From: an uncultured Fluviicola sp.
Lineage (GTDB): Bacteria > Bacteroidota > Bacteroidia > Flavobacteriales > Crocinitomicaceae
DNA length: 6,741 nucleotides
NCBI RefSeq assembly: GCF_946478805.1
Contig: NZ_CAMLDC010000038.1
Span: 1 to 6,741, forward strand
Direction of reading: 5' to 3'
Every line of letters begins with the position of its first letter. Within the stretch, counting starts at the first letter, position 1. Shown in pieces: positions 1 through 6,280 of this stretch. The notes beneath the pieces were generated by a model. The model worked only from the letters and a program-made list of their open reading frames with translations, searched no databases and was not told where the DNA came from. Made by a program: the position numbers and the translations under genes.

Positions 1-67
1 TATTTTTGAGTATGAATCTTAATTAAAAACGGTCAACCTATTTTAGGGAAGTTCATTAATCCACTTT

Positions 68-95
68 TCAATTCTCAATTTTCACTTCTCAATTG
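68..95. repeat. Intergenic TCAATT/CTCAATT repeat motif
   Basis: The 13-mer TCAATTCTCAATT lies at 68-80, and a further TCTCAATTG copy lies at 87-95, just upstream of the helicase promoter. The identical 13-mer recurs in the convergent spacer at 4092-4104, where TCTCAATTG is at 4097-4105. Both places are non-coding. This resembles the short AATTG-rich spacer repeats common in Bacteroidota genomes (general knowledge). No function can be read from the sequence. Confidence 0.45.
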
Positions 96-110
96 ATTAT
101 TGTACCTTTG
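80..110 (+). promoter_or_regulatory. Promoter of the DEAD-box helicase gene
   Basis: TACCTTTG at 103-110 matches the Bacteroidota -7 consensus TAnnTTTG exactly. The -33 region, about 19-20 bases upstream, is T-rich (TTTT at 79-82) but is not a clean TTG. Transcription should start near 115-118, giving an untranslated leader of about 85 nt before the ATG at 201. No Shine-Dalgarno sequence is visible before that ATG, which is normal for this phylum. Confidence 0.65.
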
Positions 111-200
111 CATCGGAAAAAATCATTTTCTGCCGATTTGAAGTGAGGAAAAGTTCACCACACGTGACAATCAGTTCGGACAATTTTACAGAACAATTTC

Positions 201-1322
201 ATGCAATTTGATGAATTAAACTTGCTTCCACATTTATTGGACGCACTAAAAGAATTAGAATACACCACCCCAACACCTATTCAAGAACAATCCATCCCCA
301 GTTTATTAGAAGGAAAAGACCTATTCGGTTGTGCACAAACAGGAACGGGAAAAACAGCAGCTTTCGCGCTACCAATCTTACAGCATTTGGATCCGGATGG
401 TCAGGTAAAAGGAAAAAGACCTATCCGTTGCCTTGTACTTGCACCAACAAGAGAACTGGCAAACCAGATCAACGATAGTTTCAAAGCTTACGGAAAGTTC
501 TCCAAGTTGAGATCCATGGTAATTTTTGGCGGGGTGAACCAAAACAAACAAGTTAACCAGTTAAATGCCGGGATAGACATTCTGGTGGCAACTCCCGGGC
601 GCCTGTTGGATTTGATGAACCAAGGACATATTCATTTATCTAAAATTACGCATTTCGTGTTGGATGAAGCAGATCGCATGCTGGACATGGGTTTCATCCA
701 CGATATCAAAAAAATTCTTCCACGCTTGCCTAAAAACAAGCAGAATATCTTTTTCTCTGCAACGATTTCCCCAACGATCATGGAACTTGCAGGAACTATC
801 TTATTCGACCCGGTTAATGTGCGCGTTACTCCTGTCTCTTCGACAGCGGAAATTGTAGAGCAGTTTGTTTATTATGTTGAAAAAGCAGATAAACGAAATT
901 TCCTGAAGCAATTGATCAAAACGGAGAACATTACACATGCAATCGTTTTTACACGAACGAAACACGGGGCAGATCGCGTAGCAAGAGAATTAACGAAATC
1001 CGGACTTCGCGCTGAAGCAATTCATGGAGATAAATCTCAAAATGCACGTGAAAGGGCTTTGGCGGGTTTTAAGAACCGTACTGTCAGCTTTTTGATTGCA
1101 ACAGATATTGCTTCGCGTGGTATCGACATCGATCAATTGGAATATGTGATCAATTTCGAAATTCCCGAAGTGGCCGAAACATACGTGCATCGTATTGGTA
1201 GAACCGGTCGTGCAGGTTCAAGCGGAATCGCATACACCATGTGTTCAAGTGAGGAAAAAGCTTATTGGAAAGCGATTCAGAAGTTGACCAACCAGCAGAT
1301 CCCGGAGCGAAAACTGAATTAA
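201..1322 (+). CDS. rhlE: RhlE-type DEAD-box ATP-dependent RNA helicase
   Basis: This is a 373-residue superfamily 2 RNA helicase expected to unwind RNA duplexes with ATP in the cytoplasm, in ribosome assembly, mRNA turnover or cold adaptation. All core motifs are present in order: Q motif with F3 and TPTPIQ (Gln28), motif I AQTGTGKT (45-52), Ia PTRELA (82-87), Ib TPGR (131-134), II DEAD (155-158), III SAT (186-188), IV IVFTRT (248-253), V ATDIASRGIDI (300-310) and VI HRIGRTGR (330-337). The N-terminal FDELNL...PTPIQEQSIP stretch is typical of the RhlE branch. The protein ends about 36 residues after motif VI, so it lacks the long basic C-terminal tail many RhlE proteins carry; it is nearly a bare two-RecA-domain core. 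The ATG at 201 is supported by the Q-motif Phe at residue 3. It appears monocistronic, with its own promoter and a strong terminator starting 15 nt after the stop. The family call is firm; the exact subfamily and RNA target are inferred. Confidence 0.96.
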   Translation: MQFDELNLLPHLLDALKELEYTTPTPIQEQSIPSLLEGKDLFGCAQTGTGKTAAFALPILQHLDPDGQVKGKRPIRCLVLAPTRELANQINDSFKAYGKFSKLRSMVIFGGVNQNKQVNQLNAGIDILVATPGRLLDLMNQGHIHLSKITHFVLDEADRMLDMGFIHDIKKILPRLPKNKQNIFFSATISPTIMELAGTILFDPVNVRVTPVSSTAEIVEQFVYYVEKADKRNFLKQLIKTENITHAIVFTRTKHGADRVARELTKSGLRAEAIHGDKSQNARERALAGFKNRTVSFLIATDIASRGIDIDQLEYVINFEIPEVAETYVHRIGRTGRAGSSGIAYTMCSSEEKAYWKAIQKLTNQQIPERKLN

Positions 1323-1337
1323 AAATAGCTATTTAGG

Positions 1338-1375
1338 AAAATCGGAACATCGGTATATACCGATGTTCCGATTTT
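1338..1375 (+). terminator. Perfect 38-bp palindromic terminator after the helicase
   Basis: The 19-nt arms at 1338-1356 and 1357-1375 are exact reverse complements with no spacer. In RNA they fold into a long hairpin with a few-base TATA-type loop, A-rich on the 5' side and ending in TTTT, as an intrinsic terminator should. It starts 15 nt after the helicase stop codon at 1320-1322. Because it is fully symmetric, it could act from either direction. Confidence 0.85.
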
Positions 1376-1418
1376 GGTATATCCGGAAATTTCTATTCAA
1401 ATCAGTGACAATAGCTCA

Positions 1419-1449
1419 TTGAAATCGGACTTTTTGTATATTAGTCCGA
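1419..1449 (+). promoter_or_regulatory. Possible promoter with a flanking inverted repeat before the lamin-tail gene
   Basis: TATATTAG at 1437-1444 fits the -7 consensus TAnnTTTG at all but one fixed base. A TTG at 1419-1421 could serve as a -33 box, but the 15-nt spacing is short of the usual 19 or so. The 7-bp arms TCGGACT (1425-1431) and AGTCCGA (1443-1449) enclose the -7 box, a layout that could be an operator or a short leader hairpin. The next gene starts at 1461. The promoter assignment is tentative. Confidence 0.3.
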
Positions 1450-1460
1450 CTTTAATGGAT

Positions 1461-4022
1461 ATGAAGGCACTTTTCACTATTCTTACACTACTTTTTCCAT
1501 TTTTCGGATGGAACCAGGTTACGGATGATTTTTCCGATGGAGATTTCACTGCAAATCCTGCCTGGAACGGAACCAATTCTACCTACATTATTAATGCAGG
1601 CCAGCAGCTGCAACTAAGTAATACCGTTGCGGCAAGTTCCTACCTGTCAACTCCACACAATTTATCTTCTTTGGACAATAAACAATGGGAGCTATTGGTT
1701 CGTCAGACTTTCTCTCCAAGTTCAAGCAATTTCGGAAGAGTTTATCTTACCTCCAATTCCAGTGATCTAAGTACGAACCCGGATGGATTCTATCTTCAGT
1801 TTGGAGAAGCCGGAACAACCGATGCCGTGAGGCTCTTTAAAATTGTTTCCGGAGTTTCCACTCAGATCTGTGCTGCACCGGACGGTCAAATTGCTGCCTC
1901 ATTCACCACCCGCGTGAAAGTCGTGCGAGACAATACAGGTCTTTGGAAACTTTCCGTCGATGCGAGTGGTGGAACAAATTATGGCAGCCCATACTCCGGA
2001 ACAGATGCAACGACTTTACTCGGGACACATTTTGGCGGGATTCAGACTTATACCGCTTCCAATGCAAGTAAGTTTTACTACGATGATGTCTATATCGGAA
2101 ATGAAATTATTGATACACAAGCCCCATCACTGATAAGTTCCAGTGTAATCACCAATTCGCAATTGGATCTTCTGTTCAGTGAACCTGTTGGGGGAGCCGC
2201 TTTGCTTCAAACAAGCAATTACAGCATCAATCCATCGGTTCCTGCTTCCAATATTTCTGTTGATGGAACAAATGGAGCGCTGCTTCATGTTCTTTTGGGA
2301 ACGTCTCTTACAAACGGACAAAATTATACAATTACCATTTCCAGCATGGAAGATGTTTCTGGAAATACAGCTACCGATCTCTCCGGAAATTTCACTTACC
2401 TGGTAGGGGAAACAACAGCAAAAGGTGATATTGTGATTTCCGAAATCATGGTGGATCCTTCACCCGTGATTGGTTTACCTGAATTGGAATTCATCGAAAT
2501 TTATAATAAGAGCAGCAAGTATATCGACTTGTCGGGTTGGAAACTTGGTGATCAGAGTGGAGATGGAACAATTTCATCCGGGTTTATCAATCCCGGTCAA
2601 TATAAGATTTTGTGTGCAACAGCAAACACAGCCGATTTTCCGGGATCTTTAGGTGTGAGCAGTTTTCCCAGTTACAATAATTCAAGTGATGACGTGATTT
2701 TGAAGGACAACACCGGTCTGCTCATTGACCGGATTTCCTATACGGATGATTGGTACCAGGATCCCATAAAGCAAGACGGAGGATACACGCTGGAATTAAT
2801 CAATCCGAATGATCCTTGTTCGGATGCATCCAATTGGGTTGCTTCAAACAATACCAACGGTGGAACTCCTGGTGTTCAAAATTCGGTATACAACATTACA
2901 TCCGATACGCAAGTCCCTCATCTTACTGGTTTAATAGCACTTAGTCCGAATTACCTGGAAGTATATTTTTCGGAAGGAATGGACTCAACTAGCTTAGTCA
3001 ATGCAACTTTGACAAGTAACCCCAATCTGACAGTTCAATCCATTTCCGTGGCATCAGCTTCCAATAATCAGGCTATCATTACCTTTAATCAGAATTTGAC
3101 CTTGAGTCAGCATTACAGTTTCTCTTACGGACCTGTTAATGACTGTTGGTTGAATGCAACCACCCTATCCGGTGATTTTGCACTGGCTGATACTCCACAA
3201 GCCGGAGATTTGGTGATCAACGAAATCCTGTTCGATCCTGCAAGTGGTGGATCTGATTTCGTGGAAATCTATAATCGTTCCTCAAAAGTGATTAATCTGA
3301 ATGATCTGATAATTGCAAATCTCCAAGAGGACACCATTCAGTTCGCACAAAACTATTTCCTGAATCCCGGATCTTATGTGGTCCTGACTCCGGACAGTAA
3401 CTATCAGAAAAGTGTCTTCCCGGAAGCTGTCACAGGACGATTTTATGCGACCCCTCTTCCATTGCTGAACAATGATTCTTCAACTATTCAACTGATTTAC
3501 AATTCAGTGGTCATAGATAAAGTAAGTTATCGCGAAGATTGGCATTTATCCCTGATTGATGATACGGAAAACAAAACACTCGAACGCATCAGCCCGGAAG
3601 GGGGTTCATCCGATGCTTCCAATTGGCATACTGCAGCGGAAACTATTGGATTTGGAACTCCTGGAAAAATAAACTCCCAATACCAATCGGGAAGTGTTTC
3701 TTCCGTATTCGGAACAACCGAACCTATTTTTTCTCCTGATAATGACGGTTTCCAGGATGTTTTGCTTTTTCAGTACAGTTTTGATATCGGAATGATTGCT
3801 ACTCTCAAAATATTCGACAATCAAGGAAGAGAGGTCCACACCTTGTTCTCCAGTGAATTGCTTGGTCAACAGGGAAGTTTTACCTGGGACGGAGTCATGT
3901 CCAATAACCAAAAAGCACCTATCGGAATTTACATTGCCGTAATTGAAGCATTTTCAGTTGATGGTGGTGGAAAGCAATTTGCAAAACGGGTTGGATTTAC
4001 TTTGGGCGGGAAACTGGATTAA
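1461..4022 (+). CDS. Secreted multi-domain protein with two lamin-tail domains and a FlgD/CHU_C-like C-terminus
   Basis: This gene encodes about 853 residues, probably exported or on the cell surface. The start at 1461 is chosen because it gives a clean Sec signal peptide, MKALFTILTLLFPFFGWNQ, likely cleaved after Gln19; ATG 1455 would add two residues. The frame is open back to a TTG at 1374, but that lies inside the terminator hairpin. Domains in order: concanavalin/LamG-like beta domain (about 22-213, ending KFYYDDVYIG); Ig-like domain of the SbsA/Big_5 type (about 218-315, with LDLLFSEPV); lamin-tail domain 1 (about 322-478, GDIVISEIMVDPS, EFIEIYNKSS, DLSGWKL); second Ig-like domain (about 481-577, LEVYFSEGMD); lamin-tail domain 2 (about 582-742, GDLVINEILFDPA, DFVEIYNRSS); and a C-terminal Ig domain of the FlgD or gliding-motility CHU_C type (about 748-853, FSPDNDGFQD, TWDG, PIGIYI). 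The last may be a type IX secretion sorting signal. Lamin-tail domains in bacterial exoproteins are of uncertain role, often with nucleases or adhesins; no catalytic domain is visible here, so adhesion or a structural surface role is inferred. The gene converges on pyk. Confidence 0.88.
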   Translation: MKALFTILTLLFPFFGWNQVTDDFSDGDFTANPAWNGTNSTYIINAGQQLQLSNTVAASSYLSTPHNLSSLDNKQWELLVRQTFSPSSSNFGRVYLTSNSSDLSTNPDGFYLQFGEAGTTDAVRLFKIVSGVSTQICAAPDGQIAASFTTRVKVVRDNTGLWKLSVDASGGTNYGSPYSGTDATTLLGTHFGGIQTYTASNASKFYYDDVYIGNEIIDTQAPSLISSSVITNSQLDLLFSEPVGGAALLQTSNYSINPSVPASNISVDGTNGALLHVLLGTSLTNGQNYTITISSMEDVSGNTATDLSGNFTYLVGETTAKGDIVISEIMVDPSPVIGLPELEFIEIYNKSSKYIDLSGWKLGDQSGDGTISSGFINPGQYKILCATANTADFPGSLGVSSFPSYNNSSDDVILKDNTGLLIDRISYTDDWYQDPIKQDGGYTLELINPNDPCSDASNWVASNNTNGGTPGVQNSVYNITSDTQVPHLTGLIALSPNYLEVYFSEGMDSTSLVNATLTSNPNLTVQSISVASASNNQAIITFNQNLTLSQHYSFSYGPVNDCWLNATTLSGDFALADTPQAGDLVINEILFDPASGGSDFVEIYNRSSKVINLNDLIIANLQEDTIQFAQNYFLNPGSYVVLTPDSNYQKSVFPEAVTGRFYATPLPLLNNDSSTIQLIYNSVVIDKVSYREDWHLSLIDDTENKTLERISPEGGSSDASNWHTAAETIGFGTPGKINSQYQSGSVSSVFGTTEPIFSPDNDGFQDVLLFQYSFDIGMIATLKIFDNQGREVHTLFSSELLGQQGSFTWDGVMSNNQKAPIGIYIAVIEAFSVDGGGKQFAKRVGFTLGGKLD

Positions 4023-4049
4023 TTGAAATTTGATCATGTAAAATTGAAA

Positions 4050-4087
4050 AGGAGAAAACACAAATAGATTTAAATGCGGTTTCTCCT
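4050..4087 (-). terminator. Probable pyk terminator in the convergent spacer
   Basis: The 8-bp arms AGGAGAAA (4050-4057) and TTTCTCCT (4080-4087) are exact reverse complements, separated by 22 nt. Read on the minus strand, the hairpin starts 29 nt after the pyk stop codon and is followed at once by a T-rich run (TTTTCAATTTT), as expected for a terminator of the minus-strand operon. On the plus strand no U tract follows, so it would be a poorer terminator for the lamin-tail gene. The long loop and short stem make it modest. Confidence 0.5.
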
Positions 4088-4116
4088 CTTATCAATTCTC
4101 AATTGTACATCGTCAA

Positions 4117-5535
4117 TTACTCCACGTAGCTTAATTTCAACATATTCGACTTCCCATTTTCCTCAATTGGAATGGAAGCAATATTGATTACCAAATCACC
4201 TTGTTTCAATAACCCTTCTTTGGTCAAAAGATACTTGATATCTGCAATCGTATGATCGGTACTTACTTTCTTATCGTAATAAAACGCTCTTACGCCCCAA
4301 ACCAAGCTCAATTGGGTAATAATTTGCTTGTTCCCTGTAAATACAAAGATTGGAGCATTTGGTCTTTGAGATGCAATTTTATAAGCTGTGTATCCTGAAT
4401 AAGACATCGTGATGATTGCATCCGCTTCTACTCTTTGTGCCAAACGACACGCATTGAAACAGATCGAATCTGAAATGAAACGCGATTGTAATTTATCAGG
4501 AAGTTGGTCCTTGTGATAGATACCTTCGAATTTTTCCATTTCGTCCACGATGTTCACCATGGTGCGAATGACTTCATTCGGAAATTTACCAACGGATGTT
4601 TCACCCGAAAGCATCACAGCATCAGCACCATCCAAAACCGCATTCGCAACGTCATTTACTTCCGCACGGGTCGGAGTGACATTGGTGATCATACTTTCCA
4701 TCATCTGGGTAGCCACAATTACCGGTTTCGCATGCTGGTGTCCTTTCCGGATCAACATCTTTTGAATCAACGGAACATTCTGGTAAGGAATTTCAACACC
4801 CAAGTCTCCACGCGCCACCATCAAGGCATCTGTTACTTTGATAATTTCATCGATATCCTCAATTGCTTCCGGCTTCTCAATTTTAGCCACTACAAGTGCT
4901 TTTGCCTGGCGATTGGAAATAATGTGCTTCAACTCAATAATATCCCTTGCAGAACGTACAAATGACAAACCGATCCAATCTACATCATTACTCAATGCAA
5001 ATTCCAGATCCTCCCTGTCCTTTTCCGTAAGTGATGGCAATGAAATTTTGGTATTCGGAAGGTTCACTCCTTTCTTGGAAGAAAGAATTCCACCATGGAT
5101 GACCTTTGCTTTAATCTCCGACTCACCATTAGTTGAAACGATTTCCATTTGCAATTTTCCATCATCCAACAGGATGCGTTCTCCGGGCATTACATCGCGC
5201 GGCATCAATGAGTAACTGATTCCAAATCGCTCTGCTGTTCCTGTAATACGTTCGGTTACAATGGTAACGATAGAACCTTCTACCATCATCACCCCATTGT
5301 TCTCCATTTCGTAAGTACGAATCTTCGGGCCTTGCAAATCGGCCAAAATCGAAACATTTAATCCTGTTTCTTTATTAATCTCACGAATAATATCGATACT
5401 TTTTTTGTGATCTTCATGAGATCCGTGAGAACAGTTCAAACGACACACGTTCAAACCATCCAATATCATTTGTTTTAAAACTGCTTTATCTGCGGTGGCA
5501 GGACCTAAGGTCGCTACAATCTTTGTTTTTTTCAT
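4117..5535 (-). CDS. pyk: Pyruvate kinase
   Basis: This 472-residue glycolytic enzyme transfers phosphate from phosphoenolpyruvate to ADP, giving pyruvate and ATP in the cytosol. The length is normal for the bacterial family. The N-terminus is MKKTKIVATLGPA, followed by the substrate motif RLNCSHG (Arg32, Asn34, Ser36, His37), ADLQGPKIR (65-73), the B domain (about 72-168, LDDGKL at 123-128, SKKGVNLP at 153-160), and the catalytic Lys218 and metal ligand Glu220 in AKIEKPEAIEDI. Metal ligand Asp244 lies in ARGDLGVEIP, Thr276 in ATQMMESM, and the signature TPTRAEVNDVANAVLDGADA (287-306) precedes SGETSVGKFP. The C domain runs from about 350 to 472. All active-site residues I can check are intact. 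Glu102 in ERFGISY appears by eye to line up with the Glu linked to potassium dependence, but this needs an alignment. The ATG overlaps the TGA of the upstream IPExxxVDY gene (ATGA, 5532-5535), so translation is probably coupled and both genes share the promoter near 5984-6013. Confidence 0.98.
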   Translation of the reverse strand: MKKTKIVATLGPATADKAVLKQMILDGLNVCRLNCSHGSHEDHKKSIDIIREINKETGLNVSILADLQGPKIRTYEMENNGVMMVEGSIVTIVTERITGTAERFGISYSLMPRDVMPGERILLDDGKLQMEIVSTNGESEIKAKVIHGGILSSKKGVNLPNTKISLPSLTEKDREDLEFALSNDVDWIGLSFVRSARDIIELKHIISNRQAKALVVAKIEKPEAIEDIDEIIKVTDALMVARGDLGVEIPYQNVPLIQKMLIRKGHQHAKPVIVATQMMESMITNVTPTRAEVNDVANAVLDGADAVMLSGETSVGKFPNEVIRTMVNIVDEMEKFEGIYHKDQLPDKLQSRFISDSICFNACRLAQRVEADAIITMSYSGYTAYKIASQRPNAPIFVFTGNKQIITQLSLVWGVRAFYYDKKVSTDHTIADIKYLLTKEGLLKQGDLVINIASIPIEENGKSNMLKLSYVE

Positions 5536-5963
5536 TCGAAAATTATTAGTTCTGCGGAAGGAATTGCGCTGGCTTCAAAAACATAAGCCGCCATCACGCT
5601 ATTTGATTCCCGGATTTTTTCAACCAATTCATCCAATTCATGAAGGACATTTTCTCTCAGGATCAAAAAATAGTCTATTTGGTTCTTTTCCGGAATCAGG
5701 AATTTACCTTCCGATTTATTCTTAATTAAATACCATTCCATGTGATCTACCTCATCGATAAATACATGAAAACTGTGTTGCGAAACAATTGTACCCTTCT
5801 TGGATTGAATAACAAAAGGTTCTTCGCTTTTTGTCAGCTCAAGCTCCAAAATTTTGTTGATTCCCCAAGCCAAACGGTAATCGCTATGATGAGAACAGAT
5901 ACCGATTAGTTCGAAGTCTACAGAAGTTTCTAATGAAAGTACATGACGCTTTTGTTTGCTCAT
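5532..5963 (-). CDS. IPExxxVDY family protein of unknown function
   Basis: This is a 143-residue soluble protein with no signal peptide or membrane segment. It belongs to the Bacteroidota IPExxxVDY family, named for a conserved motif seen here as IPEKNQIDY at residues 90-98, with Ile in place of Val. A second recognisable stretch is HSDYRLAWGINKIL (26-39), also typical of the family. The predicted fold mixes beta strands (about 58-101) with a C-terminal helix (about 102-120) and an acidic end (AELIIFE). Its function is not known. Members usually sit directly upstream of pyk, often after rnc (family knowledge). Here the upstream neighbour is not rnc but a promoter and degraded surface genes. 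Its stop overlaps the pyk start by four bases (ATGA), so the two products are probably made in a fixed ratio. No Shine-Dalgarno is evident before its ATG at 5963. Family membership is confident; any metabolic role is inference from the neighbourhood. Confidence 0.92.
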   Translation of the reverse strand: MSKQKRHVLSLETSVDFELIGICSHHSDYRLAWGINKILELELTKSEEPFVIQSKKGTIVSQHSFHVFIDEVDHMEWYLIKNKSEGKFLIPEKNQIDYFLILRENVLHELDELVEKIRESNSVMAAYVFEASAIPSAELIIFE

Positions 5964-5977
5964 CCACTTTAAATTTG

Positions 5978-6013
5978 TTCACGTGAAGGTACGCATTCTA
6001 GCGGGAATGGCAA
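5978..6013 (-). promoter_or_regulatory. Promoter of the IPExxxVDY-pyk operon, overlapped by a palindrome
   Basis: Read on the minus strand, a TTG (plus 6011-6013) is followed after exactly 19 bases by TACCTTCA (plus 5984-5991). This is close to the Bacteroidota -33/-7 pattern TTG-N19-TAnnTTTG, with the last two bases off consensus. Transcription would begin near 5977-5979, giving a leader of only about 15 nt before the ATG at 5963. The 10-bp perfect palindrome TTCACGTGAA (5978-5987) overlaps the -7 box and the expected start point, where a repressor could bind. Confidence 0.6.
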
Positions 6014-6124
6014 TGGAAATGGATTTGAGAACAATCATTTAATGAAACAATAACCCAGGAATAACTGTCTCGAAAGTTTATTTCCGAAATGATGATTTCC
6101 CTTTAGATTCTTGTAATTGGAGTC

Positions 6125-6280
6125 TTAACCACCTGCTATTTTCAATAATTTCACTTCCGCACCTTCAATGCCTTCTCCCGTTATGGGGTTTACAACACGG
6201 CCTTTCAGGGTCACGTTTTTTCCAAATTTGGTGCAGGAAACCACTATTAAAATCATTAATAAAGCAACTACTGTTCTCAT
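6125..6280 (-). CDS. Truncated lipoprotein N-terminus with start of a carboxypeptidase-regulatory-like domain
   Basis: This short frame encodes 51 residues. It begins MRTVVALLMILIVVSC, a lipoprotein signal peptide with a positive N-terminus, a hydrophobic core and a lipobox (VVSC) whose Cys16 would be lipidated. After a short linker comes VTLKGRVVNPITGEGIEGAEV (residues 23-43), the opening strand-turn-strand of a carboxypeptidase-regulatory-like/CarboxypepD_reg Ig fold, as seen in many Bacteroidota outer-membrane lipoproteins. The frame stops at TAA (6125-6127) right after KLLKIAGG, so about one third of that domain and any further domains are missing. Reading past the TAA, the same frame stays open for 29 codons to a TGA at 6035-6037, but that stretch looks unlike the domain. 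Its ATG overlaps the TGA of the T9SS-tail fragment (ATGA, 6277-6280). It is most likely a decayed gene; a real small surface lipoprotein is possible. The signal peptide and domain start are clear; the function is unknown. Confidence 0.6.
   Translation of the reverse strand: MRTVVALLMILIVVSCTKFGKNVTLKGRVVNPITGEGIEGAEVKLLKIAGG

Noticed and set aside
1..22. End of an upstream plus-strand gene (frame ending IFEYES, stop at 20-22)
   Set aside because: Only six codons are in the window, and other frames also stop nearby, so nothing distinguishes it from non-coding DNA.
1374..1460. Extended start of the lamin-tail protein at TTG 1374, or at ATG 1455
   Set aside because: TTG 1374 lies inside the terminator hairpin and would put 29 polar residues before the signal peptide. 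ATG 1455 is possible, but 1461 gives the cleaner signal peptide (MK plus a hydrophobic core).
4504..5215. Plus-strand frames of 71-153 codons inside pyruvate kinase
   Set aside because: They are shadows of the intact, motif-complete pyk gene and are rich in His, Phe, Ser and Ile without any domain.
6086..6099. GAAAT/ATTTC hairpin as a terminator for the lipoprotein fragment
   Set aside because: The stem is only 5 bp, AT-rich, and has no U tract on either side.
6035..6124. Stop-codon read-through extension of the lipoprotein fragment
   Set aside because: The frame stays open for 29 codons, but its composition does not continue the carboxypeptidase-regulatory-like domain and such a length is common by chance.
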